Shown piece after piece: positions 1 to 11,084 of a stretch of 64,000 bases of DNA. A model generated the notes under the pieces. The model worked only from the letters and a program-made list of their open reading frames with translations. It was not told where the DNA came from and made no database searches. How positions within the stretch are numbered: position 1 is the first letter of the stretch; each line of letters opens with the position of its first letter. Both the position numbers and the translations under genes were made by a program. Location of the stretch: contig NC_089766.1 in assembly GCF_040412425.1 (NCBI RefSeq), positions 18,859,274-18,923,273 on the forward strand, in the 5' to 3' direction. The stretch comes from Macrobrachium rosenbergii (lineage: Eukaryota; Arthropoda; Malacostraca; Decapoda; Palaemonidae).

Positions 1-129
1 TACCGACGGAGTTTTTTCCGATTCTTGTTCGTCAATTTCTGATGAAAAATACACATACATTCAAACTTAATATTATACACATTTATGTAAATAGAATTGA
101 CTTTATCGTAAGAAGTAAACGCATTGAGA

Positions 130-1670
130 AAAGGTTTCTGCTGATAGATCAGGAAGGCATCCTTGATACTATGTACACTGCTGGAAATGATCTGACGGCG
201 AGGGATGGAAAAGGATGATGAAAATCCAGGATAATAAAAACATGATGACTGGAAAGATGGAAAAGCCCAAAAGGTGTGTAGTGTGAGTGTGACACAGTGG
301 ACAGGACATCGAGACATGGTGAGAAAATCAAGACATACCAAGGCCTGCCTACAGGAGAGAAAAAGACAGCCTTCTCAAGCTGAAGCTACAGAAAGGCAGA
401 AGGGAAGCTAAACCAAAAGGCATGTGGCAAGGACAAAGAAAATGGGAAAAACTGAATCGGATCAACAACACTGCAGAAGGAGGAAAGGAGAAATATTCAG
501 AAGAGGTTATGTCAAGAAATGATGAGAGTGGACACAAATTGAAAAGAAACCCAATGGAATACTTGAAGTGTTTTTTGAAAATCGTTTAAATGAAGGAAAT
601 GAAGAGAAACTAGGTCTTACATGATGAAGTGACCAATAGAGAATATACCATTAGAGAGATTAAAAGGGAAAATTTCCAAGGACATCAGGAATAACACGCC
701 AGCGAGCCAGTCACTGATAAGCTCACCAGTTTATAGGAAAATCTGATAAAGAAATGGGTTGATCCAGAAGTGTGTGGAAAGAGTAATGACAATGGGAACC
801 TACAAAGCAAAAGGGGATGGAATGAAATGCTAAAAACTTAGAAGAGTTTGGCTTACTTGTATATCTTGAGAAGGTGAAGAAGAGCAAGACACTCATGGGG
901 GCCATTGCGAAGGCAGAGGCTACCAAAAAATTCGAGGAGAGAATTAAAATTAACTTAACAAAACAGATCTCATGGTGACTGAAAAGAAATCAGAGGAAAG
1001 GGTCCAGTCAGGAAAGTGGCCATGTGATTGCTGTGGTGAAAATGTGGTGTGAAATCGATACAATAAATGATGTCCAGGAGATACTGGAATAACATAATAT
1101 ACAAGGAGAAAGGACTCACCATAACCAAAATACAAGGTGAGACACCATACTGTGTTCAAAAGGCAGGTCTTGGGAGAGAGAAAACATGTCACCATGGGGA
1201 CACTGGATTGTTAAGAAGTACTAAGAATTTAGTACCGACGAGAAGAACCCTGTACAGTATTGATGAAAAGGAAAATTATTACTATGTAAACACTTATGAT
1301 GCATTCATGAGTCTTGTATAACCTGGTGTTGCAGCAACACAAGAGCTCTGACAAAAGTATAATGAGGGCTTTGAAAGGCATCATGACTAAATAATGCTAA
1401 GATTCATAGCCACAGTGCAGGGGTAGATGATAATGCTAATGATGTTCAGAGGCTGTAGAGCAGACTGAGATGGTTTGGGACATTTTTAGAAGATAAGATA
1501 AGGAACAGCTGGTCAAATACGCAAGGAGGCACCAGAAAATAAATAGCAAAAAAACAAGGCAATAGCAGAAACAAGAGATAGGTCAGATAGGGATTCTGCC
1601 AGAAAGTGCACCAACTAGAGAGGAGTGGAGACAACCCCACCCAAGTCTGGGGAAAAGCTGACGTAAAATT
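130..1670 (+). pseudogene. Decayed non-LTR retrotransposon (RT C-terminal half)
   Basis: This is a frame-broken remnant of a LINE-type reverse transcriptase. An uninterrupted stretch from 960 reads KTDLMVT, then a linker, then GKWPCDCCGEN. That is the order seen in an invertebrate non-LTR family, in which the segment after the RT palm (GK.K.MV) is followed by a Cys-rich knuckle starting PC.VC. Near 1462-1479 the frame reads RLRWFG, the usual RWFGH-type block near the C-terminus, and near 1630 NPTQVWG followed by a stop. The first 600 bases contain an EYFENRLNE-like piece that normally precedes the RT core. The catalytic YADD region appears deleted between about 720 and 950. There are many stops, so no product is expected. 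Family assignment is from remembered motif order, not a search. Confidence 0.6.
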
Positions 1671-3690
1671 GTGATGATGATGACATCTTTCTAATCTGGA
1701 AGATGATTACCAACCTTTGTAGAGTTGATAAACCATAATACTCTGACTCCCTTCCTTCAGTTCATTTAAAAAAAAACACAGTAATTGCTTTGAGGAACCT
1801 GTCTTAGAAGTACAGGAACACCTTATTCAACAATGATTAAAATAAAGTGAAAATGTTTCTCTTATAAGGCTTGACTTAAGTTTTTTTCTAGCTTTGCTGT
1901 CTAAGAAACTAGATTTACTGGCTGTGCTTTATTAACTAAACTACTCAATAAACTACACTAATGCGGAACTTTTTTAAACGTTTGTAAAACTCTCATTTTC
2001 CTCTACATATTTCAGAACGGTCAAAACACAGAACAAAGTGAAACCTTTCCAAATTAACTTACTACTTTGCTCGAAAAGGCAAAGAGCAGACTATAACCAC
2101 CAAAACATAAGGAAATGAGTTAGTGAAAGATATTTTATGACAAGTGAATAACACTGATACAGAAGAAACAGCACCACTTCTGAACACTTACAGACTCTCT
2201 GCAAAACTCACTAAGGAGACTGACTGTCAAAGACATCCTACCCATTACTTCATGTCTTCCATTATTCAAAAGTCTCCTTTCACGTTCAGATTCACACATC
2301 CTATGATTAACTATGATGTAAAACTCAGTTCTTTACCTACAGTCTACTTCATTACCTTCCTTATTCATAGAACTGTCTGTCTTTCTTGCTTTCTTGAAAT
2401 CTTCAGCTGAAACCCCCTTATGGACAAAGTCAACAGACAACAATAAACCCATGAGGGCTCCAAAGAGAAATCAGCCTTCACACAGACAAGTTATAGTGAT
2501 GAATAAACCAATATGAGGGAATAGAAAATAAAACCAATACGCTTGAATTCAGGAGACGTCGGCAGAAAGCAGTAACGAGTCAGTAATTTGTCATTAGGGT
2601 CTTTTCCTATTTCATTTGCCTATTTTTGATAACTGCTTTGGTAAAATATAAAATAACTCTGCGCCACTAATGTCATCATGGACGCACTAAAGCCACTTAA
2701 GACCTTAGACTTTGCACTACCTTCTTCCCTGATTTGAATTGGCTTTCGACAATTTTGCACCAGATCAATGAGTATTTGATGAGCCTTTATGAATCCTTCT
2801 TGGCTTTCACTGCAACCAAGGCTTGGTAGGAGACAAATGGTTTATATTATAGTTTTGGTCTAAAGTTTCCAAACTACAACTCTCTTTGGCAAGGTGAATT
2901 TAAACGTCAGTGGAACTATCTAAGTTACAATGCTTCTTTCTGAAGAGAGTTCTTACTTAAAATCTGCATAATTGAGACTCAGTGCGGAACTTTGATCCTA
3001 AAGTAATAAGCTTGGTAAAATGTCTAAAATTGTGCCCAAATGAAGAGATGTCCTTTCCAGTGTTTTTTGGAAAACAAAACTACGAAAATATCCACTAAAG
3101 AGTCATTCAATACCTAGAAAACACGAATTCTGTTGTTTTAAACTTCGATGTTTCAGGCAAATTATACTGCTCTAAGGCGTGTTAGGCAATAAGAGTTTCT
3201 CTTTAAATATAAATTAGTCCTATTATTATTAAAAGATTTTACCTGCATACACCATCACCATCCACTTTTGCGACATCTACAGAGGTTAAAAGGTGAAAGG
3301 AAGACTCGGAAAAACAGCACAATTCAATTGTTCTATTATAAACACGATAGTGTCTACAATAGGGATAAATCATATGCAGATATTATGACCACTTACTTGG
3401 ATTATTATTTTGTGAGGCACCAACATTCATCCAAGGATGGGAACTTGATATACCAGTTATTGTATAATAATTATCTTCCACAGAAGTGAAGGGATTTTAA
3501 GTCTGTCCGTTGAGGATCGTTAACCTGAAAATTGAAAGAACTTCGCAACATTCTTATGTTTATTTGAGGAAGGGAGGGACTCTGGTTAAACCTATCACGA
3601 TATAAAGGCTTAATTCTCTCGTCTAGGTTCGTGCTTTTGTAAGAAGGTGGTAGTTCCACAAACAATAAATGTGTGTCACATTCTAATGAC
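1671..3690. other. No recognised feature (AT-rich, non-repetitive)
   Basis: Short frames at 2144-2410 and 3268-3489 show no recognisable motif or plausible gene structure. I see no tandem or inverted repeat of note. Confidence 0.5.
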
Positions 3691-3987
3691 TCTACAAGAA
3701 TTTTGAAATAAATGATCATTTACCTTATAAAACCCTAGTTTTAAACAAGAAAATTTTAATTGTGTAAGTAATTCCTTGCAATTGTGTTAAGTGCCACTTT
3801 TATCAGAAAATGCTGAACAGGTACCAGAAAATGAATGCACCTAGGTATAAACAAACATTTTGAAATAAAAGATCAGTGTACTTTCTGAAATACTAGTTTT
3901 AAATAATAATTATTTTAACTGTACAAGTAATTCTTTGTAATCATGCCATATGATGCCTCAAAATAATGGCACTTTTATCAGAATATA
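3691..3987. repeat. Diverged ~150-bp duplication leading into a minisatellite
   Basis: The stretch 3691-3840 (TGAAATAAATGATCA, then TAGTTTTAAA, then GCCACTTTTATCAGAA, then CTGAACAGGTACCAGAAA) recurs in the same order at about 3860-4010. Each copy ends in the first unit of the 36-bp repeat, suggesting the unit and its leader were duplicated together before the array expanded. Confidence 0.65.
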
Positions 3988-4290
3988 CTGAACAGGTACC
4001 AGAAAATGAATGCAACTGGAACAGGTACCAGAAAATGAATTCAACTATATGCTGGAACAGGTACCAGAAAATGAATTCAACTATATGCTGAAACAGGTAC
4101 CAGAAAATGAATACAACTGAATGCTGCGAACAGGTACCAGAAAATGAATACAATAAATGCTGGAACAGGTACCAGAAAATGAATACAACTAAATGCTTAC
4201 CAGAAAATGAATACAACTGAATGCTGCGAACAGGTACCAGAAAATGAATACAGCTAAATGCTGGGAACAGGTACCAGAAAATTAATACAA
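3988..4290. repeat. 36-bp minisatellite, about nine units
   Basis: The consensus contains GAACAGGTACCAGAAAATGA followed by ATACAACTAAATGCTG. Units begin near 3989, 4017, 4054, 4092, 4129, 4164, 4197 (5'-shortened), 4228 and 4265. Because the period is a multiple of three, the minus strand stays open and reads a repeated FIFWYLFQ peptide; I regard that frame as a by-product of the repeat. Confidence 0.9.
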
Positions 4291-5393
4291 CTATCTTGTA
4301 CACAACTTACCATGCTGGAGTAAAACTTCTTCCTGAAGTTTCTTTGTACATCCTTCACGCCACTCTAGAGTTCCTGTTTGTTATCAAATAGCCAAAGGCA
4401 CTTTGCTACGATGACAATATCTCTTGTGTCATCACCAAATCCCAGGTTCTCAGGAAGGCCTTAACTGAAAGAGAAAGAAAATATCATACACTTGCTTCCA
4501 AACTCAATACATGGAAAGACCAATGTTCTACAAACTATTTTTTTTTTGAATTTTGGATATCACGAGATGCTAAGAACCATATCTTCTGCGTAATTCAGCA
4601 AATTCAATTAGAATATTCTAAAAGGACACTATCTTTTGATATGTGAAATAATGTTTTTACTTGTGTAATCATATACAGACTGAATTAACAGGGACCTTTG
4701 TCTTAAATCCTGTTAAAAGTAATAATATACGCCAGAGGACCCGTTCCATGCAAATTAAGGTATCTGGTTTCTTAAACAGTACTTTTGCACGAGCAATATA
4801 TTAGTAGATATTAATATTAAAACTAATGAACCAGTGAAGGAAGATCTACTCATTTCAGGGTTTTTGACAAAATATAACTGCATAGACAGTTCTTCCAGTT
4901 GAATATATAATTATGGATTCTCCACCTAAGGCAAGATTCTATGGTAGCCTTTCTCATCTTAAAATAATTCCCACTGACCTAATTGAGTCTTTTCTGAAAG
5001 AATATTCAAGACATCTTTACGTGTTTCAAGCAAGAAAATTGCATTACAAGCCCAGAGTTACATATGATAAGGAATGAGGAAAAACGCTGGATATGATAAA
5101 TTCATTTAAAGTAATAAAAAAAAAATTCATCTGCATTCTTGACAAAACCCTGAAATTTAACAGTTAGGTTAAACCCTTCAACTTTTAACTTCCTCAAAGG
5201 AGGTCACTGAAGGAACCTCTATAAAACATCTTCCTTCCTGTTTCCCATTTGGCCTCAGTATCTCAACTTTACTCTGTGTCCTCACATCATCACCAGAGGG
5301 TCCTGTTTCCAACCTCTTTCGCAGGAGGATGGCTCCTCTCCCGTTCTCCCACTCTTCCCCTCCACCCCCGCCCGCACCCCATGTCTCTGTCTC
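4291..5393. other. No gene recognised; C-rich tract near 5340-5382
   Basis: Mostly AT-rich unique sequence. A CT/C-rich stretch around 5340-5382 (several runs of four to five C) could form an i-motif or G-quadruplex on the opposite strand and lies directly before the TTAGG tract. Confidence 0.4.
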
Positions 5394-5438
5394 GTTAGGT
5401 TAGGTTAAGCTAGATTGGGTTAGGTTAGGTTAGATTAG
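5394..5438 (+). repeat. Interstitial TTAGG-type telomeric tract
   Basis: About seven TTAGG-like units (GTTAGGTTAGGTTAA, a degenerate middle, then GGGTTAGGTTAGGTTAGATT). TTAGG is the ancestral arthropod telomere unit. The tract is short, imperfect and embedded in ordinary sequence, so it is interstitial and not a chromosome end. Confidence 0.7.
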
Positions 5439-5799
5439 TACCTCTGGAGTAACTTGGGTGTGAGAAACAAAATGTAGGTGTAGGAAACAAGATTATTTTC
5501 AAGAAAATTCTATGGTTAGTTTTTTAAGACATGGCGTCCTCTTTTTTTCAGGAAAGGTCTCGGTAATCGGTTGCATCCCCTGTCGTGAGGGGTTTCCCAA
5601 TCCACAGTCAGTTGGCTGACACACTGCCCAGTCACGAGAGATTACCAATTGCAAGATCTTGCATAGAAGGTCATCAAAATAATCAGAATCCGACCTGGAA
5701 CATCCTTGTCTTGCGAGACCAATTACATAGAAACAATGCAAGCAGGATTTTACGGATGCTCATCGTTCAAATGCACTTGTGAATTGAGTGAATCTAGGG

Positions 5800-5882
5800 C
5801 AATTGTTCTTAACATAGGGTGCCTGTACCCCCATGGGGTCGAAACCTTAAACCTGGGCACTGAAAAAGGTGAAGAACCAGTG
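5800..5882. mobile_element. Minimal hAT-type MITE (83 bp)
   Basis: The left end CAATTGTTCTTAAC is a mutated form of the common hAT terminus CAGTGGTTCTTAAC; the right end GAAGAACCAGTG is the inverse complement of that form apart from a base. Flanks are ATCTAGGG (5792-5799) and ATCTAGAG (5883-5890), an 8-bp target-site duplication with one mismatch, the size expected for hAT. The interior (ACCCCCATGGGGT) is itself palindromic. No coding capacity. Confidence 0.65.
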
Positions 5883-6137
5883 ATCTAGAGTAAACTGAAG
5901 CAAATAAACTACTGTTGTCATGGATTTTATAATATAAGTGATATTAACGATGTACCTGAGAGCTGTCATTTTTTAATTTATTTTGTTATCTTCTCTGATT
6001 CCCCGTTTTACAGAGATGTGTATGATATATGATATTTTGATACTGACTGGACCCCAAAAATGATCTTTTGTGAGATATGGAAATACTGTCATTCTGAATC
6101 TTTGTTATTATGAAAGTCGTAATTTTGTGGTCAGTAA

Positions 6138-6219
<82 letters not shown>

Positions 6220-6220
6220 T
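6138..6220. repeat. (ATCT)n microsatellite
   Basis: About 20 uninterrupted ATCT units; it accounts for a Leu-Ser-Ile-Tyr repeat frame. Confidence 0.97.
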
Positions 6221-7472
6221 ATCATACGGATCACGGCTTTGACTAATAATCTTCTATGCAATTTAATACAAGAAAGCAAATTTAAAAAGAACTACAGACT
6301 TTCCTATTCTGCAGGAGCTACGATACTGACGAGAAAACACTGAAAGACAATCAGAATATATATATAAGAAGCACCTTATTTTGAAAAAGTACAAGGGCCC
6401 GCCAGAGATAATTATCCCTGTGGAAGGCTGTACAGAAAACCAAACAAAGTGAAACAACGTGAAACCACGAAACAAGATCAAACAGCAGCTTTCTTGCACA
6501 CCTGGGTACAGCTAACATAAACAAATATATCCTGCAAGGACAGACTCTCCAGGTACGAGCAACTGTTACCATGCTCCACCATCCTCTTACAAAGAATTTG
6601 AGAATGTTCTCTTGACAACAGTCCTCCTCACAGTCATTCGGTAGTAAGCGGACCATCAGCTGGTAAAAGCGCCCTGAATTGAAAGACTGTCTCGAGTTGA
6701 ATTCAGTGATATGAGGGACCACTATCAAGGCAAAAACATGATGTAAACTGTTTTTACAGCGTGTATTCAAATCAGCTAAGAGGCAACAAGGACGAGTACC
6801 GTAAGGAATGATTTATTATTCAACATAAGCAAATGAATATCTACAGTACGTCACCTCGCCAACTCCAGTACGTAAAATATAATCCCAAAAAAGACTGTTG
6901 AAGTAATCAACAACATACAAAAGACTGCCCTGAACACTTAGCCAAGTCTCAGAAAAACTACTGGGGTAGCAGGCCATCACCACCTGCGCAAGATATAAAA
7001 CTCCTTGATTGAAAACACGCTAAAAAACAGCTCAAGATGGAATGAGTTGTCTTTGAACTAAACTGTCCAACTTCTTGTCATTTCCAAAACAAAACCCAGA
7101 GATGCCAATGAAGCTCTGTCCAAACATTTCTCGTTATAAAATCACACACACTTGGTCCAGTGGGAAAATTATAAATCCCACACAAGGGAGGATGAAATGT
7201 TATACACAATATCCCTTTCAACGGGTGTACGTCTCTGTTGGGTGACAGAGAGCAGAGGTCCTCAACAAGACTACTACAGCAGCTTGCTAACCTCCAGTGC
7301 ATTATGGGCCTATTCTTCAATTCCCAGAGTTTAAGGTCATCCAATCTTGAACGCCGAATACTTCGTGGCTTACCTCCACGCCCCAGACAATTCCTTCCTG
7401 CTAATCGATTGTATGGACATATGCCGATATCAAATTGGTCCTGTGGTAACACAAGAAACTTCAACCCAAATC

Positions 7473-7474
<2 letters not shown>
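6221..7474. other. No recognised feature
   Basis: Frames at 6351-6770 (minus) and 7078-7482 (minus) lack recognisable domains and splice context; I treat them as chance. Confidence 0.45.
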
Positions 7475-7555
<81 letters not shown>

Positions 7556-7684
7556 AAGGTGAACCCTCTTCATGTGGAACAAGCCCACCACAGGAGCCAA
7601 TGACTTGAAATTCCAGCTACCATCGAATACGGTGTTCATTTGAAAGAAGCAACAGAAGGTAAAAGGGAAATACAGAGAGAGATC
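7475..7684 (-). repeat. ATT-tailed dispersed repeat, copy 1 with (ATT)n 7475-7552
   Basis: The unique part 7553-7684, read on the minus strand, matches 18845-18963 on the plus strand: shared blocks include TGTATTTCCCTTT, GAATTTCAAGTCA and GTTCA-CTTCTGAATAATAAT. In both copies the match runs directly into an AAT array, so the microsatellite looks like the tail of a SINE-like or MITE-like unit. Confidence 0.75.
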
Positions 7685-7920
7685 AGTCATTGGAAAAATA
7701 GATAAATTAACAAAATATTCAATAAATGAAAATTTAAGTAAAATACCAAGAGTATCATAAAGAGAAAGGATGCTCTGTTCGTCTAATCCTCCTCATTTTC
7801 CAATCAGAAACGTAGCAGATTTGGCAGGATGAGGATGAAGACCAGATGGAACGGCCGGGAAATATTGGAAATATTACATAAGTAAAAGTAATGGAACACT
7901 GGATAAATAAAAATACAGAA

Positions 7921-7947
7921 CGGGTGGCAACTCTGGAAGGTGCACTC

Positions 7948-8005
<58 letters not shown>

Positions 8006-8056
8006 AAATAAAGATATAGAGCAGATGGTCGCTCTGGAAGAAAGTGCACTCAGGAC

Positions 8057-8128
<72 letters not shown>

Positions 8129-8149
8129 GGCAATTCTAGAGGAAAGTGC

Positions 8150-8225
<76 letters not shown>

Positions 8226-8271
8226 ATAAAGATATAGACCAGATGGTCGCTTTGGAAGAAAGTGCACTCAG

Positions 8272-8319
<48 letters not shown>

Positions 8320-8353
8320 AGGTGGAAACTCTAGATGATGATACATTCAGGAC

Positions 8354-8420
<67 letters not shown>

Positions 8421-8529
8421 AAGTATGAAGGCTTCCGGCAGGTCTAATTGGTCAAATTTTAACAAGGAATGCAATCCATACATTAACAGGTGCATTATAA
8501 CTTACGAAACATATAGGCGTGAAATGTTC

Positions 8530-8606
<77 letters not shown>
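7921..8606. repeat. Chain of (AG)n arrays with related spacers
   Basis: AG arrays at 7949-8002, 8057-8126, 8155-8221, 8275-8318, 8354-8418 and 8533-8606. Spacers at 7921-7948, 8003-8056, 8127-8154, 8222-8274 and 8319-8353 are relatives of one unit (GGGTGGCAACTCT, then GAAAGTGCACTCAGGACAG). The 8003 and 8222 spacers are almost identical, so array plus spacer was duplicated as a block. RERERE and LSLSLS frames here are artefacts of the repeat. Confidence 0.9.
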
Positions 8607-8609
<3 letters not shown>

Positions 8610-9204
8610 AACACTTCCTTCTGGTAAACCAATTTGGAACTAGGTAGGGGCTAGTTGACAGGTTCAGTTTGTGCATAATGGCAATTCTTATTTGGCAGAT
8701 ATCTCTTCTCATTCGGGAGCTTCCATCACTCAAAAGTAACTTATAATTCCATCTGGGTATTTTATTCAGTTCACGAAATAAAAAACGGAGGCTCGATTCA
8801 TTCATAAAATACTATACAGTAAGATTCTGTATTCTGCCAGTAAGACACGCAGATAACTACTTTTCTCTCTTACTATTGAAGTCTCCAGCAGCTATTTTGA
8901 AATGTTCAGGCAGAATAAAAATGGAACAACTAAACGTACATACCATGTAACTGGGATACAACTCGCTATCTTAATAGACTGTCCTGTTGATATCCACTGC
9001 TATGGACAGTAAATAAGTGGAAATAAATACAGAGGGAATAAATAAAGGAAAAATAACAAATAAAAAGATTTGCTAAAACGAGAGACTGGAGTATGGATGG
9101 ACGATCACGGCAGTGAGAATGAAAGGAATTAAGATGTACACGAAAAGTCTAAAAACAGCGTCATGAAGGAAACATTAATTGTGGGAACAGCCACCCTTGA
9201 ACCA

Positions 9205-9207
<3 letters not shown>
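8607..9207. other. No recognised feature
   Basis: AT-rich unique sequence between two AG arrays. Confidence 0.45.

Positions 9208-9275
<68 letters not shown>
9208..9275. repeat. (AG)n microsatellite
   Basis: About 34 uninterrupted AG units. Confidence 0.97.
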
Positions 9276-9280
<5 letters not shown>

Positions 9281-9372
9281 GTCATTCAATAAGTTCGTCT
9301 CGTCTTCTGTCTTACCTAAGCTTTTTAAATCCATCCAACTTCCTTCCCGTGCGAAGGAAGGTCGTGTACTTT

Positions 9373-9426
9373 GGAGGGGGAGGAGGAGGAGGGAAGGTGA
9401 GGGGGAGGTGGAAGATGACAGGAGGG
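9373..9426 (+). other. G-rich purine tract, possible G-quadruplex
   Basis: Repeated GGAGG and GGGGG runs over about 50 bases (GGAGGGGGAGGAGGAGG and onward) provide at least four closely spaced G-runs. Structure prediction only. Confidence 0.5.
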
Positions 9427-9794
9427 GAATGGGTGGTATTTTGAATGACAATATACAACGTTCGTGCAAGAAAAAAAAAAAAAATAGAATCCATTTTGAT
9501 CTTAACACTTCTGACACTGTCCAATTCAGACACGCTCGTTCTTGCAGCAAGCAACGAACAGAACGCTAATTGTGACGCCGATATGATTTACCTTATGTTA
9601 GCTAGTTACTAAAATAAATATAAGCAAAAAACATTGAAGAAGGAACGTTTATACAATATACTTAATACAAATGTTTGCCATTACCCTCTTCAGAATAAAT
9701 CTGGCTTTGAAATAATACGGTATTCAACCCGTAACTAAACTATCCTTAAGACTTTAAACTTCATATTTCTCGGCATTACAATAAGCAAGTAAAA

Positions 9795-10202
9795 AATGTG
9801 GCGAAGTTTCTTCGGACCAGTCGAGTTTTCTGTACAACTTAAAATCAAGGCCACCGAAAATTTATCTATCTTTCGGTGGTCTCAGTATAATGCTATATGA
9901 GCCGCGGCCTATGAAACTCTCGGCCGGCCGTGGTGGCCTGTGTTGTTGCGTTGCCAGAAGCACGATCATGGCTAACTTTAACCTTAAATAAAATAAAAAC
10001 TATTGAGGATAGAGGGCTGCAATGTGGTATGTTTGGCGACTGGAGGGTAGATAATCAACATACCAATTTGCAGCCCTCTAGCCTCAGTAGTTTTTAAGAT
10101 TTGAGGGCGAACAGAAAAACGTGCAGCCAAAAAAGAGTGAGATAGAATAAACTGCGGACGGACAGACAAAGCCAGCACAATAATTTTCTTGTAAGAAAAC
10201 TA
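9795..10202 (+). repeat. 405-bp multi-hairpin dispersed repeat, copy A
   Basis: One of three copies (others at 56646-57061 and, inverted, 61772-62174). It opens with a palindromic GCGAAGTTTCTTCGG end, has a CCACCGAAA/TTTCGGTGG hairpin at about 9852-9880, a long central hairpin at 10011-10079 (AGAGGGCTGCAA against TTGCAGCCCTCT, stem about 23 bp with two mismatches), then GGACGGACAGACAAAGCC, and closes with a palindromic TTTTCTTGTAAGAAAA end. It has no coding capacity. The ends are separate palindromes and not a matched inverted pair, so it is not a standard TIR MITE. Confidence 0.8.
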
Positions 10203-10448
10203 AAAAGTTTTATTGCATCAAAGATACAGTAAATAGGCTTGGCCAGAATTTCAGTCAGGGGTTGAAGAGAGGAATTATAATTAAACAGCACGCAAATATT
10301 AATGTAATTTTCGTTTCAATGAATCACTTGATATCTTTTTTTGCCATTGGCTTTTAACTACAGAATATGGACTTTGGCTATTTCATGGATTGTGTAATGT
10401 ACTGTATCCAGTTCCACTTATTGACTTTTATAGAAGAATAGAAGAAGA

Positions 10449-10740
10449 AGAATATAGAAATTAGGCCAAAGTCCAGGCACTGGGACCTATGAGGTTATTC
10501 TGCGCTGAAACGGATATTGACAGTAAAAAGGTTTGAAAGGTGTAACAGGACGAAACCCTTGCAGTTGTTTATGGATCAATTACTAGGAGAGGGTGGAAAG
10601 TAAGATGGAAGAGAATATGATCAGAGGTACAGTAAAACGAATGAAAGGGACTGCAGCTAGGGGCCGAAGGACGCTTCTAAGTACCTTAAGTAATGCCTAC
10701 ACTGCACCGCATGAGGTGCACTGACGACACTAACACCCTT
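10449..10740 (+). repeat. 300-bp SINE-like dispersed repeat, copy A
   Basis: Shares long blocks with 44475-44776 and 55387-55592: GCACTGGGACCTATGAG, GCGCTGAAACGGA, TTGACAGTAAAA, AAAGGTGTAACAGGA, GAATCAATT-like, GCAGCTAGG, AAGTAATGCCTAC and GCACCGCATGAGGTGCACTG. The last block is palindromic. No clear tRNA A/B box was found, so the class is uncertain. Confidence 0.8.
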
Positions 10741-11084
10741 TGTGTTATTGAATTTCATGACATAATTCATGGATCGGAAAAAGGAGAATGTGCTTTCCAG
10801 TCGCCCCTCTCGAGAAAACCTACAATATACCTACCTGGGACACCATCGCGTTCATCACTATCGCACCATCGCCTTGTAAAAACTTTGGATAATGCCCGTT
10901 TCCAGTCTGAACATTCCTACTCGATTTTTTATTACATCTTTCGAATCTTCGTAAATGAAAAAAAAATATTCTATATACATAATTCTTGCAAACTAATATT
11001 TATCACAATAAAAAAACAAAATATATGTAAATAATTGAGGATTTTTTCTGGGTTTCAATTTTGTGCAATGCACTTAGGGACATT

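Noticed and set aside
3988..4290. CRISPR-like regular repeat pattern
   Set aside because: Units are contiguous and degenerate with no unique spacers, and the sequence is eukaryotic; it is a minisatellite.
5394..5438. Chromosome end
   Set aside because: Only about seven imperfect units with ordinary sequence on both sides.
6351..6770. 139-codon minus frame
   Set aside because: No recognisable motif, no splice or start context, and composition like the surrounding DNA.
7949..8643. Arg-Glu and Leu-Ser repeat frames on both strands
   Set aside because: Products of AG/CT microsatellites in all frames, not RS/RE-domain proteins.
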